64,000 bases of DNA from Xenorhabdus doucetiae (GCF_000968195.1 NZ_FO704550.1:1612001-1676000); one strand, 5' to 3'. Positions 27,400-37,086 are shown, counted from the stretch's first letter. Notes: a model not told the origin generated them from the letters alone. Numbers and translations: made by a program.

Positions 27400-28134
27400 T
27401 TATTTCCAGTTGAAACAAAAACGCAATGTTTTATCTAGGTTTTGTTTCATTAGGTCACCTAGTTTTTTTGCGTCACCAAGCTCATAGACGAAATCAGTTG
27501 TAATTGTATTTGCAGTACTATTCCTGCTAGCACCGAGATGATAAGTTGAACCATCAACCATTACTTCAAGATTCTTTCTATATAAGTCCGGTTGATTTTG
27601 GGTGTCAACACTCAGGTCTATTTCCTGAGAATTATCAATGAGCGGGTCAAATAAGCGGAACATTTCGATAATTCGGATGCCTATAGTGCTTTGGAAGTTA
27701 GTCAGAGTACCATAAGAGCCTTGGGCATATCCCCAATCTTGATCCCTGCCGCTATTATATTGGGCTGTTCCTATCTTAAGATCAAAAGACAGCATGCATC
27801 CAACTGGCTTTGGTTCTATCTTCACCAACTGCCAATCACATGATATCAAGTCTTCTGGTGTTGGTTCCCAATCATACGGAAAGCTCTGCTGATCATGCTT
27901 CTCAATATGGACAGGGGCACTGCCGTCACTTTTAGTGGTAAGCTGTATATATTCGTTTGAGTCATCCCAGCTGCTACGACTCACCACCTTCCCTAAATAC
28001 ACCTGAATTAGTGCCCACGGAAGAGAACCAATGGGTGGTACGCCATCAACTTCAACATCAACCTTTTTTTTGTATTGGTCTGGATTGAATGGACAATTCA
28101 AGTCAGTGTTATCTAGCTTATTAATTTTAGACAT
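27400..28134 (-). CDS. Tad2-like (DUF2829) N-terminal domain protein, copy B
   Basis: 244 residues; same architecture as the copy at 17.9 kb. The first ~97 residues (VDGVPPIGSLPWALIQVYLG, SRSSWDDSNEYIQLTTKSDG, WEPTPEDLISCDW) are nearly identical also in DNA. The C-terminal ~145 residues share only motifs such as MLSFDLKIGT, VDGSTYHLGA and the ending LRFCFNWK. Upstream DNA is duplicated too. The Ig-like gene B lies downstream but separated by an IS30 fragment. Confidence 0.75.
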   Translation of the reverse strand: MSKINKLDNTDLNCPFNPDQYKKKVDVEVDGVPPIGSLPWALIQVYLGKVVSRSSWDDSNEYIQLTTKSDGSAPVHIEKHDQQSFPYDWEPTPEDLISCDWQLVKIEPKPVGCMLSFDLKIGTAQYNSGRDQDWGYAQGSYGTLTNFQSTIGIRIIEMFRLFDPLIDNSQEIDLSVDTQNQPDLYRKNLEVMVDGSTYHLGASRNSTANTITTDFVYELGDAKKLGDLMKQNLDKTLRFCFNWK

Positions 28135-28388
28135 AAATCCCTCACTTGTTATTGGTTAAAGTACAAGGTCATTTTATCCTACTAATAAACAGCTAGTTAA
28201 TATTACTTAGGTCAGATATATTTATCTTAAAATAGACGATTAAGCCTAATTTAAGGGAGTGAGCGTCTGTTTACTTCCAGATTAACAATGTTGCACTTAT
28301 TATGTTATGCGAATCCAAGAAAATATAATATTTCTCTTGCTCGTATGTTGTTCGAGCAATGGGTATTACATGCTTCTGATAAAAGGAG
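28135..28388. other. Upstream region of Tad2-like gene B
   Basis: Near copy of parts of 18651-19012. Contains TTGCACTTATTATG at 28291-28304, resembling an IS30 tip, and ATGCGAATCCAAG at 28307-28319, identical to the half-target beside the IS30 copy at 59.2 kb. No gene. Confidence 0.6.
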
Positions 28389-28418
28389 ACATGCTAATAA
28401 CAGTAATTATTAGCATGT
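28389..28418 (-). terminator. Terminator-like hairpin after Ig-like gene C
   Basis: Perfect 12-bp inverted repeat ACATGCTAATAA / TTATTAGCATGT with a six-base loop, 12 bases beyond the stop. The minus-strand sequence after it is T-rich. Confidence 0.7.
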
Positions 28419-28430
28419 TAGATACTTTGG

Positions 28431-29939
28431 TTATTCAGGTACGTATGTGTCGAATCCTCTGGTGAAAAGTTGTGATTTCTGGTTTTGGGTAAGGCGACTA
28501 TATTCTATAGAAATAGAACCTTCATAGGCTCCTTTTGCTGTGTCATAATCCATAAGTTTATCGGCTTCAATGGTATGCTTATAATAACCATTATCTATAT
28601 CATTCTGTTTTAAAACGTAATTATAAATAGCAATGATGGGCAATTGACGCACTGGATTTCTCATATCAACACTGTATGAAATATAGGCTTTAATCGTAAT
28701 GGAATCACCCACGGCGAGCTTATTTGGATCATGAGTGGCGACTGGCAGCCAGACTTCAATTCCTTTCTTTCCGACACTGTTGATATTGACTGCCTGATGT
28801 ATACCAATATATCGACCCCACTGATCATATACCTCCGGAGCAACCAGAGTCCGGTTTGGGTCATCGGGATCAGGGCCATTATTGCCGCCGCTCTTATAAT
28901 CTATATAGCTGGGTTCGGATCCAACGGGGTTGCCCGTGTTGTCAAGAGTAACATAGCTGATAAAGTTGAGCCCGTCATACATAGCGTTGTAATCAACTTT
29001 AAATTTAAAATATGAATCTTCAGCAGCCTCCAATTCACTGAATATCAATTCTTTTTTATAAATATTTTCATCATCATTTGTTACAAATCCGATTAAGAAG
29101 TTACCGGGAGATAAGTTATTATTCTGAGGAACCATGAAATGGAAATAATTGGGCTTATCTGGCCTGGTTAAAGTAGAAGATTGATAGGTTTCCTGAATGC
29201 TCGGCGGAGCAAAGTCGGCGGATGTAGTAATTGGAGAAGTAGCAATGAATATAGTTTGTTTTTGGTTAAACTCCATCTTGCTAAATATTGTTTCAAGCCC
29301 GACGAATTGATCGATTCCTTGAGTGGCGTATATTTTCAGATTAACAGCTTCTGTTGATGGCTTATCAATCAGATAATCGTAGTACTGATTTTCAAGATCA
29401 GTTTTATAAGATAAAATTTCAGAATCGTCCATCCTGAATATCCGCACAGGTGCCGTTGCACGAAGCTGAATATCATAATATTCCGAAATTGGACCCCCGC
29501 CAATGATCTTCGGATTGATTGACACTTGAATGAATGGATTGCTTGGTGTGGGAGCCGCACCTGATAAGCTAACGGGATTTGGGTCGTACAGATAAGACGA
29601 AGAACCTGTGAGTAAGCAAGTCGCTGGATCCAGATGGGGATTATCGACAGGTTTATAGTCTACCGAACCATTTGGCTTGCTTGCTGTTTTCGCAGCAAAC
29701 GAGATTTTGTAATCACTAGTCGTATCGTCCGCAAGAAATACCATTTGTTGGATAAAATCAGTTTTAACAACTACACCTGGGAATTTTTTTATCAAATGTA
29801 CACCGGTTGAACTAACGATATCTATTTCTGTATTCGCTCTAAAAGATGTCTCACCACTCACTGTGACAACCACACTAAAGGGTTGGCCTTTGATAATACT
29901 AGCGTTGGTTGCAGGAAGTGTCTCAATTTTTGCAGTCAT
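28431..29939 (-). CDS. Ig-like repeat protein, paralogue C
   Basis: 502 residues, colinear with paralogue B. The N-terminal 90 residues are almost unchanged (KGQPFSVVVTVSGETSFRAN, DDTTSDYKISFAAKTAS), then diverged Ig-like segments follow (FHFMVPQNNNLSPGNFLIGF, YDQWGRYIGIHQAVNINSVG). No export signal is seen. The ribosome-binding site and upstream DNA match paralogue B. Gene pair B/C probably arose by tandem duplication followed by divergence away from the 5' end. Confidence 0.7.
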   Translation of the reverse strand: MTAKIETLPATNASIIKGQPFSVVVTVSGETSFRANTEIDIVSSTGVHLIKKFPGVVVKTDFIQQMVFLADDTTSDYKISFAAKTASKPNGSVDYKPVDNPHLDPATCLLTGSSSYLYDPNPVSLSGAAPTPSNPFIQVSINPKIIGGGPISEYYDIQLRATAPVRIFRMDDSEILSYKTDLENQYYDYLIDKPSTEAVNLKIYATQGIDQFVGLETIFSKMEFNQKQTIFIATSPITTSADFAPPSIQETYQSSTLTRPDKPNYFHFMVPQNNNLSPGNFLIGFVTNDDENIYKKELIFSELEAAEDSYFKFKVDYNAMYDGLNFISYVTLDNTGNPVGSEPSYIDYKSGGNNGPDPDDPNRTLVAPEVYDQWGRYIGIHQAVNINSVGKKGIEVWLPVATHDPNKLAVGDSITIKAYISYSVDMRNPVRQLPIIAIYNYVLKQNDIDNGYYKHTIEADKLMDYDTAKGAYEGSISIEYSRLTQNQKSQLFTRGFDTYVPE

Positions 29940-30285
29940 GATATTACTCCTTTCAAAATATGAGTTTGTTAGGATTATTTATGTTTAGAAAAAACTATAA
30001 CTGATCGATATATTTACTTATATGGTATTGTCACTTAACATATCCATTGGATATTGCTTTTTATGATTCGCGGCCAGAATCTCACGTATAATTAATAACG
30101 GCAATGCCTTTAATAAAAAAACAATTAAATGCTAAAGTTAATATGAATTAATTCTTTTACTCGTATTTTGTTTAATTAATTATCAATAAAAGAGATGAGT
30201 TGGATGTTGTGTTTATTGTTTTAACCAACCGATAACTTTTTATTATCACACAATAACAAAAATTCATTACCTCGTTGGTAATAAG
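29940..30285. repeat. Long duplicated upstream region, copy C
   Basis: Copy of 26808-27150; carries the promoter side of paralogue C and runs up to the divergent gene at 30373. The two copies stop matching after CCTCGTTGG.AATA. Confidence 0.85.
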
Positions 30286-30372
30286 TCGTTTAATGTGTCT
30301 TAAGTGCTCAGAAAGATTAATTTTTTATTCTTATGGGTACTGGAATATAAAATATTACACGAGGAGCTTTAT

Positions 30373-31563
30373 ATGAACACATATATTAATAATAGATTCA
30401 TTCGATTGTTGCCTTACATCGGTTTTTTGTTTTTGCTATTGATATCAATGCACGTCTCTGCTGCCATTAATCTTGGAGAGATTGAAGTCACATCGGCTAG
30501 TCAAGATCTTTATGGCGATGGAAAACAGGCTTATGCCTATAGGGTAAAAGTGACCGATGCTGCCAGTGGTAAAGCTATACCCCATCTGTCCTTTGATGAA
30601 GATAAGGTGATTTGGAGCGTGGTTGATGCCAGTGACAACAATTATGCTTACGACAAGTTGCAAGGGGAAGGTAAACTGTTTTTCGGCGATCAAAGCCTGA
30701 CCACGGATAAAGATGGATACTTAACTGCAAAATTGGCCAGTTTTGTCGGTGTTAATAATGTCAAGGTCAAGCTAGAAGTTGTAACGAAAGATGACAAACA
30801 AGAAAATATGGCTGACACTGCTGTGAACTTTATACCACAGGATCAGCCTGCTGGATTGTATGTGTACAGTTTTTATGGTGAAGAGGTGAATGGGAAATGG
30901 GATATACCGTATGATGCAGGAATTTCAGGGGTTGATGCCTTCTTTACGGAAAGTCAGCAGGAACCTAATAACAGGATAGATAGTATACTTGGAGAAATAC
31001 GGCTTAAGAAAGAAGAGCCTCTTTTTACTTACGGCACTGAAACAGCCAGTAGTGAGGTACTCTCAGGAAGTAATGCTATCTATCAATACGGAGTCGAAGG
31101 TAAGAAATTCAAAATCGACCTAATCGCGTGGGGAGAACCATCAAAGATCAGAACGACTGTAACTAATATCCACACAGGGGCAATGGCTGCCTACACTTAT
31201 ACAATGAATATGCAGCGCTCTTTTATCGCTATACCAAACTCGACTGACACTGGCGCAAATAGAGTATGCGAGAAGCAGGCGATTGATACTGTAAATAACC
31301 TCAAGTATAAGTCAGTGATGTTGACGGATTTGTGGACAGAACCTGGCACACCGCCGAGTCAGATTAGACCGCTATTGAGAGAGTATCCCAATCTGCGGGA
31401 TTGGCCACAGTTAAATGGTACAGGATTGTCTCCGGAGCAAGTTGTCAAGGTGATTGATAATCGTAATGGTGGCACTTCTTATGTTGGGTTTAGCCTTAAG
31501 GATCTGTCAACTAAATCCACAACAGATAGTGATACTCTCCTCTGTACGCAAGAAGAAATTTAA
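30373..31563 (+). CDS. Secreted protein with Big_1-like domain
   Basis: 396 residues. A signal peptide is evident (basic start, hydrophobic PYIGFLFLLLISMHVSA, then AINLGEIEV). An Ig-like Big_1-type domain follows: YAYRVKVTDAASGKAIPHLS, then SLTTDKDGYLTAKLASFVG, as in invasin-like proteins. The C-terminal ~200 residues are unrecognised and hold two cysteines near the end. ATG 30373 is preceded by GAGGAG with a six-base gap; an in-frame start 23 codons upstream has no such site. Divergent from the Ig-like gene C. Probably an envelope or secreted protein. Confidence 0.7.
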   Translation: MNTYINNRFIRLLPYIGFLFLLLISMHVSAAINLGEIEVTSASQDLYGDGKQAYAYRVKVTDAASGKAIPHLSFDEDKVIWSVVDASDNNYAYDKLQGEGKLFFGDQSLTTDKDGYLTAKLASFVGVNNVKVKLEVVTKDDKQENMADTAVNFIPQDQPAGLYVYSFYGEEVNGKWDIPYDAGISGVDAFFTESQQEPNNRIDSILGEIRLKKEEPLFTYGTETASSEVLSGSNAIYQYGVEGKKFKIDLIAWGEPSKIRTTVTNIHTGAMAAYTYTMNMQRSFIAIPNSTDTGANRVCEKQAIDTVNNLKYKSVMLTDLWTEPGTPPSQIRPLLREYPNLRDWPQLNGTGLSPEQVVKVIDNRNGGTSYVGFSLKDLSTKSTTDSDTLLCTQEEI

Positions 31564-31568
31564 GTAAT

Positions 31569-31605
31569 AAAAAAACAGAATCCAAAATTTTGAGCCTGTT
31601 TTTTT
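31569..31605 (+). terminator. Terminator after the secreted Big_1-like gene
   Basis: AAAAAAACAG / CTGTTTTTTT stem with a 17-base loop and a T run. Confidence 0.55.
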
Positions 31606-31662
31606 ACTGATTTAATCATGTTTTTCAACGGTATTTATTAATTTATTGAAGAAACAATTTTA

Positions 31663-31684
31663 TCAGGGGCGGGATCGCCCCTGA
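31663..31684 (-). terminator. Terminator-like hairpin after yccS
   Basis: Perfect 9-bp stem TCAGGGGCG / CGCCCCTGA with a four-base loop just beyond the yccS stop. Confidence 0.65.
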
Positions 31685-31691
31685 AGAAAGT

Positions 31692-33860
31692 TTATTTATG
31701 TGGCTCTTGCTCACTAATCTGTTTTTTCAAGCAAATCAATTCCGGTAACAGCTCAATCAGTAATCCTATTTGTTGCAATATCAACTGAATTTTATTGTGA
31801 CTTTCAGAAGGTGCCAGATTGATTTTCTCCAGTAAATGATTCACCTCGGCTTGCCATCTATCATCATTTATCTGGCCTTGTTTTAAGGCAGATTCAACAT
31901 AGCAGATGGCATGATTCAGGATTTCCAAAATGGCAGGATCATTGAGTTTATCGCGATGGGCGCCTAAGGCAGAAATATAACTTAACATGGTGTGATTAAG
32001 GCACAGTAAACGGAAAGCGGCTTCTTGGGAAATACGATCGTTTTTTGGCTCTGATGCCATATTTGAGATCACGGATGCCAGTTCAGCGTCACAATTATGG
32101 GCGTCACGGCGGGCGATGCGATAATTCAGGCTATTGCTTTTGCCTTGGTGGTATTGCCTTAAAATCGCACCCAAATAGCGGCAATTGGCTCCCATTGTCC
32201 GGGTAATTACCTGAGGTAATTGACGGAACTTCCAATCCGGCCAGATGAAACTGACGGCCAGTAAGGCAATGCCACAACCGATTAAGGTATCGATAATTCT
32301 CGGCAATGCCACTTCAAACCCTTCGCCTAATAAATTGAAACTCAGTAATACCAGTAACGTGATAAATAGCGTGGCATGGGCATATTGGCTATTACGAAAG
32401 GCAAAGAACAGCAGGCCGGAAATAACAATCAACACTAATTGACCTTCAATAGCAGGGACAAAGAAGAGAATTGGCAGGCCAATTAAAATCCCCGCCAGTG
32501 TGCCAATAACACGCAGGGCCAGACGGCGGCGGGTGGCGCTATAGTTTGGCTGGCAGACAAATAAACTGGTTAGCAAAATCCAATAACCGTGCTGTAAATC
32601 AAATAGCTGAATAATCGCATAGCCGGTACACAGCAGGGCGGACATGCGGATCGCATGGCGGAACAGGGCCGATTTGGGTGTCAGGTTACTTTTGATCCTA
32701 AACCCGATATCCCGCCAGCCAGTGAGCGCTTCCTCGGATAACTGGGTCTCTTCTTGTTTATCTTTTGCAGGGATATTTTGAGAAAGAAGATCTTGATCCG
32801 AACCTAATCCGGTTAATTGGGCATCAATGGCACGTAAGTTTTTCAATAAATTATCCAATGCCATTATCTTAGTATCCGTGCCTTGCTTACTTTTTAAACG
32901 CTCAATAGAGCTTTCAAGATAGCTGAATGCGTTTTCAAACCGTGGATTATGTTGATATTGCTCACGCAGGATAATCGATTGTGAAACTTGCTCACATGCC
33001 CTCGCCTGCATGGAAAGTAACCGCTGAACGCGGAACATAACATCGCTGTGGCGCAACACTTCTCTCAGTTTCTGATACTGAATATGGGATGAACTGGCGC
33101 GTTCATGGATATCTTGGGCAACAAAATAATAATGCAACGTATGGCGCGTACCCCGTTGCCCCCTATCACCCCTTAAGCGGCTTAACAACGAACTCTTGGC
33201 CTGATTGAGCGTGGTGACTAACGCACTGTTCGCCATCGCAACATCAAACACCGCGTGTTTATATTCCTCAGCCTCCGAGTCGGGATCAAACAGGCTGGTT
33301 TTCGCATAGAGATAGGCTGAAAGTTGCTGGTAACAGCGTGCCAGATTTTCCTGCAAGGGACGAATAGGAAATAATAGATGGCCGATTAATGTCAGCAAGT
33401 TATACCAGATTGCTCCGGTAAGCAGTAATAAAGGTTGTTGATACCAGAGAGGGAAGATTGACGAACCCAACATGGTATAAATGGCAATAAGCAAAGCCCC
33501 AAAAGCGATGGTCGCGTAACGTTGTCCCAAGGCACCAAGCAGGATAAAGCCGCACGTGGACAGGGCTAAACCGGGCATAAAAAGCCACGGATATGGAAAC
33601 AGCAGGGTAATAGACGCGGAAGCAACAAAGAACGAAATTAAAGTAATGATGAGGTTGCGCAGGCGTCCAACCAGACGGTCATCCAGATCGGTTAATGCGG
33701 CCGCAACGACTCCCAGCAGCAACGGAATCGTTATTTTAAGATCTTCTCCTAATAGCCAGGGAATAAGCGTGGTTCCTGTTAGTGCAATGAATATACGGAT
33801 ATAATAAAGGATGTGACTGTGATACAGAAAATGGCGGGAGCTGGATAAAACCGTTCGCAC
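31692..33860 (-). CDS. yccS: Inner membrane protein YccS (FUSC family)
   Basis: 722 residues, the usual YccS/YhfK size. Two hydrophobic blocks of about six helices each (residues ~20-165 and ~395-535, e.g. GYWILLTSLFVCQPNYSATR typical of FUSC proteins) flank a large cytoplasmic helical domain. Related proteins include aromatic acid efflux components. The function of YccS itself is not established. Adjacent to helD but divergent; in E. coli yccS follows tfoX, here 27 kb of inserted DNA separates them. Confidence 0.93.
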   Translation of the reverse strand: MRTVLSSSRHFLYHSHILYYIRIFIALTGTTLIPWLLGEDLKITIPLLLGVVAAALTDLDDRLVGRLRNLIITLISFFVASASITLLFPYPWLFMPGLALSTCGFILLGALGQRYATIAFGALLIAIYTMLGSSIFPLWYQQPLLLLTGAIWYNLLTLIGHLLFPIRPLQENLARCYQQLSAYLYAKTSLFDPDSEAEEYKHAVFDVAMANSALVTTLNQAKSSLLSRLRGDRGQRGTRHTLHYYFVAQDIHERASSSHIQYQKLREVLRHSDVMFRVQRLLSMQARACEQVSQSIILREQYQHNPRFENAFSYLESSIERLKSKQGTDTKIMALDNLLKNLRAIDAQLTGLGSDQDLLSQNIPAKDKQEETQLSEEALTGWRDIGFRIKSNLTPKSALFRHAIRMSALLCTGYAIIQLFDLQHGYWILLTSLFVCQPNYSATRRRLALRVIGTLAGILIGLPILFFVPAIEGQLVLIVISGLLFFAFRNSQYAHATLFITLLVLLSFNLLGEGFEVALPRIIDTLIGCGIALLAVSFIWPDWKFRQLPQVITRTMGANCRYLGAILRQYHQGKSNSLNYRIARRDAHNCDAELASVISNMASEPKNDRISQEAAFRLLCLNHTMLSYISALGAHRDKLNDPAILEILNHAICYVESALKQGQINDDRWQAEVNHLLEKINLAPSESHNKIQLILQQIGLLIELLPELICLKKQISEQEPHK

Positions 33861-33926
33861 AAAATACCCCTAACAACATTTACGTGATGAAGTAGTTCAA
33901 TAATTTTCAGGTACGGTGCCACGACA

Positions 33927-35999
33927 ATGGAACTAAAATCAACACAAATTGGCCAACGTTTTGCTCAACACCCTTATAATCGGGTGCGTTTGCTTAATGC
34001 GGGTATTGAAGTCAGCGGTGACAAACACCGGTACCTTATTCCCTTTAATCAATTAATTGCTATTCAGTGTAAGCGAGGGATTGTTTGGGGGGAACTGGAA
34101 TTTGAATTACCAGAAGGCAAAGTGGTTCGTCTGCACGGCACGGAATGGCAGCAAACACAACATTTTTACCATGACTTATTAAAGGAATGGCAAAAATGGA
34201 GCCGCGAGATGAGTGATGTCAGCGCGGGTGTTTTGGCGGCTCAAGTCAATAAAATAGATAAAATCAAACAACAAAACCGTTGGTTGAAAAGCGAAGATTT
34301 AGCTTCTGTGCGGCAACAAATCGAGGAAACCTTTCAGGCTTTGCCTTTGCCATTACAACGAATTGCGCAATTTGAACATTGTCGTGGCAATTATCAGATT
34401 TGTCTGGATTGGTTAGAGAAGGGGGGGAAAATAATTCACACCCTGAATCAGCAATGGGAAGATCGCATGCTGGTGCAACATGGACAATTTTTCCAGACAT
34501 TTTTCCAACCAATAGGAACAAAAACGTCGCCACTGAATCGTTCCCAGTGTCAGGCCGTGATGAATGGTGAACAACATATTTTGATCTTGGCGGGGGCGGG
34601 CAGTGGCAAAACCGCTGTGTTGGTGGCGCGCGCGGGATGGTTATTGTTACGCCAACAAGCCCTGCCTGAACAAATTTTATTGCTGGCTTTTGATCGTCAG
34701 GCCGCCGATAAAATGAATAAACGTATTCAGGCTCATTTGGCAACAAAAGAAATAAAAGCCAACACATTTCAGACCTTGGCATTGCATATTATTCAGCGAG
34801 GCAGCAATAAGTCACCGAAAATTAGCGAGCTGGAAACTGATATCCAAAAACGCCGTGATTTTCTTATTCAGGAATGGCAAAAACAGTGCAAAGAAAAAAA
34901 AGCCCGGGCTAAAGGCTGGCGAGAATGGTTGAGCGAAGAATTAGATTGGCCATTACCCGAAGGTGAATATTGGCATGATGAGTCATTGACGACGCGCTTA
35001 TCGGTCCATCTGGAACGTTGGCTGGCGCTAATACGTATGCAAGGCGGCAGTCAAAAAGAGATGATTGAACAGGCGCCTGCTGCTTATAGCGATATATTGC
35101 AGAAACATCTGCGGCTTATGGCACCGTTGCTGAAAGCCTGGAAATCCGCATTGAAATCGGAAGGGGTAATCGATTTTGCTGGTTTAGTCCATCAAGCGGT
35201 GAATATCTTACAGAAAGATCGGTTTATCAGCCCATGGAAACATATTCTGGTGGATGAATTTCAGGATATTTCCCCCTTGAGAATGAAATTATTAACCGCA
35301 TTGAAAGCACAAAATAAGCGAACCCATCTCTTTGCGGTGGGAGATGATTATCAGGCAATCTATCGTTTTAGTGGGGCTGAATTAACGTTAACGACGGTAT
35401 TTTCAACTTATTTTGGCAACGGAGTGAAATGTATATTGGATACAACTTATCGTTTCAATGACCGTATTGGAGAAATAGCTAACCAATTTATCCAACAAAA
35501 TCCTTATCAATTAAAGAAACCACTCAATAGCCAGACCAAAGGGAATAAAAAATCGGTTGTGATTTTACCGCAAGAGCAGTTGGAAACATTGCTGAATAAA
35601 ATGAGTGGTTATGTTACCAAGCAGGAAACTATCTTATTATTGGCGCGTTATCACTATCTCAAACCCGAATTATTGAAAAAAGCGCCGACTCGCTGGCCAA
35701 ATTTGAAAATTGAATTTATGACCATTCACGCCGCTAAAGGGCAGCAAGCGGATTATGTCATTATTTTGGGATTGCAGCAGGGCGAAGATGGTTTTCCGGC
35801 ACCAGAAAGAGGCTCCGTGATGGAACAGGTTTTATTGCCGCCACCTGAGGATTACCCTGATGCACAAGAACGTCGTCTTTTATACGTCGCATTGACGCGG
35901 GCAAAAAAGCAGGTTTGGTTAATGCAGGAGCCGAAAAATCCATCAATTTTTATTCATCAATTGGCGCAATTGGGCGTTCCGATTCAACGCAAACCGTAA
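33927..35999 (+). CDS. helD: DNA helicase IV
   Basis: 690-residue UvrD/Rep-type superfamily 1 helicase, close to E. coli HelD (684 aa). The sequence shows Walker A AGAGSGKTAVLVARAGWLL (~residue 222), motif II VDEFQDIS, motif III VGDDYQAIYRFSGAE, DTTYRF, FMTIHAAKGQQADYVI and LLYVALTRAK. The N-terminal ~190 residues are the HelD-specific domain. It acts in recombination and repair. Neighbours yccS and yccU agree with synteny. Confidence 0.95.
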   Translation: MELKSTQIGQRFAQHPYNRVRLLNAGIEVSGDKHRYLIPFNQLIAIQCKRGIVWGELEFELPEGKVVRLHGTEWQQTQHFYHDLLKEWQKWSREMSDVSAGVLAAQVNKIDKIKQQNRWLKSEDLASVRQQIEETFQALPLPLQRIAQFEHCRGNYQICLDWLEKGGKIIHTLNQQWEDRMLVQHGQFFQTFFQPIGTKTSPLNRSQCQAVMNGEQHILILAGAGSGKTAVLVARAGWLLLRQQALPEQILLLAFDRQAADKMNKRIQAHLATKEIKANTFQTLALHIIQRGSNKSPKISELETDIQKRRDFLIQEWQKQCKEKKARAKGWREWLSEELDWPLPEGEYWHDESLTTRLSVHLERWLALIRMQGGSQKEMIEQAPAAYSDILQKHLRLMAPLLKAWKSALKSEGVIDFAGLVHQAVNILQKDRFISPWKHILVDEFQDISPLRMKLLTALKAQNKRTHLFAVGDDYQAIYRFSGAELTLTTVFSTYFGNGVKCILDTTYRFNDRIGEIANQFIQQNPYQLKKPLNSQTKGNKKSVVILPQEQLETLLNKMSGYVTKQETILLLARYHYLKPELLKKAPTRWPNLKIEFMTIHAAKGQQADYVIILGLQQGEDGFPAPERGSVMEQVLLPPPEDYPDAQERRLLYVALTRAKKQVWLMQEPKNPSIFIHQLAQLGVPIQRKP

Positions 36000-36052
36000 G
36001 CGTAAAAAACGCAAGTTACAAGATACCTGACACAGGGGATATGGGAGGTTAA

Positions 36053-36466
36053 ATGAAAGAGCAATATATGGCCGATATACTGGGAAAAGTTAAAACCATT
36101 GCGTTAGTCGGAGCGAGCGAGAAAACGCATCGCCCAAGTTATAAGGTGATGAAATATTTATTGGATCAGGGATATAACGTTATTCCTGTCAGCCCTAAAC
36201 TGGCGGGACAAACTTTATTAAATCAGCCTGTTGTGAGCCAATTATCTGATATTCAACAGCCTGTTGATATGGTTGATGTCTTTCGCAATGCGGAAGCCGT
36301 CTATGGCGTTGCGCAGGAAGCTATCGCCATTGGCGCGAAAGTGCTTTGGTTACAACAAGGCGTTATCAATGAAGAAGCCAAAGTATTGGCAGAAAACGCA
36401 GGACTGGACGTTGTGATGGATCGTTGTCCTAAAATTGAAATCCCACGCTTGGGGCTGGAAAAGTGA
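36053..36466 (+). CDS. yccU: CoA-binding domain protein YccU
   Basis: 137 residues, a single CoA-binding Rossmann domain as in succinyl-CoA synthetase-like proteins. It is colinear with E. coli YccU (KTIALVGASEKTHRPSYKVM, GYNVIPVSPK, VDMVDVFRNAEAVYGVAQEA, VVMDRCPKIEIPRLGL). GGGAGG lies five bases before the ATG. Physiological role unknown. Confidence 0.93.
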   Translation: MKEQYMADILGKVKTIALVGASEKTHRPSYKVMKYLLDQGYNVIPVSPKLAGQTLLNQPVVSQLSDIQQPVDMVDVFRNAEAVYGVAQEAIAIGAKVLWLQQGVINEEAKVLAENAGLDVVMDRCPKIEIPRLGLEK

Positions 36467-36534
36467 ATAAGGCGGCGATGGGTGAATGATTCACCACCTT
36501 ACTGTTATGATTTGGATAATGGTAATAACAGCAC

Positions 36535-36852
36535 TTAATTTCGTAGTCGCGGAGCTTGCAATTGACTGCGGATAGATTCGGCCAACTCATCCAGAGAAGA
36601 TTGCTCCGGATGCTCATCCGATGTTTCGTAAGTCAATTGAGCTTCTGCCAAATAAGTATGGATAGGTTGTCCATCATCATCTTCCATTACAACGTGATAC
36701 CACGGCGCAGAACGTAAAGTCGCATTAGATGCAATATCATTTTCCTGCGGTTGCTCTAAAGAATATTCTGCATCAATATCGACAATAACACCCAAATAAC
36801 CCAGCAACCTATGTCGTACTTGCTGGCCGATACCGAATTTGCTGGCGATCAT
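36535..36852 (-). CDS. hspQ: Heat shock protein / DnaA degradation factor HspQ
   Basis: 105 residues, same as E. coli HspQ, which stimulates Lon-dependent degradation and binds hemimethylated oriC DNA. Recognised by MIASKFGIGQQVRHRLLGYL, APWYHVVMEDDDGQPIHTYL and the ending QLQAPRLRN. A run of two ATG codons (36855, 36852) is preceded by GGAGG; the second matches the family start. The frame extends 46 codons further upstream but that part is not family sequence. Confidence 0.93.
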   Translation of the reverse strand: MIASKFGIGQQVRHRLLGYLGVIVDIDAEYSLEQPQENDIASNATLRSAPWYHVVMEDDDGQPIHTYLAEAQLTYETSDEHPEQSSLDELAESIRSQLQAPRLRN

Positions 36853-37086
36853 CATAGTCACCTCCAAAGAAACTTTGCAATGACTCTTATATAGGGACAG
36901 TAAGGTAAATTTCAAGCGTACATCCGGTAGCGGTAGCCGGAATTTCTGCATGATTTTTGAAGCCAAGATGACATGTGACCGCCACCTCACAATTTCAGGT
37001 TAGCTGTTGCGTATATAAAATACAATATCAAAAGTGGGATTAGCGTTTTTAAAGTGCTTACCATCTTATCTGGGGGGAATGTAACG

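Noticed and set aside
34264..34782. Long minus-strand frame inside helD
   Set aside because: Shadow of the helicase gene; composition follows the third codon positions of helD.
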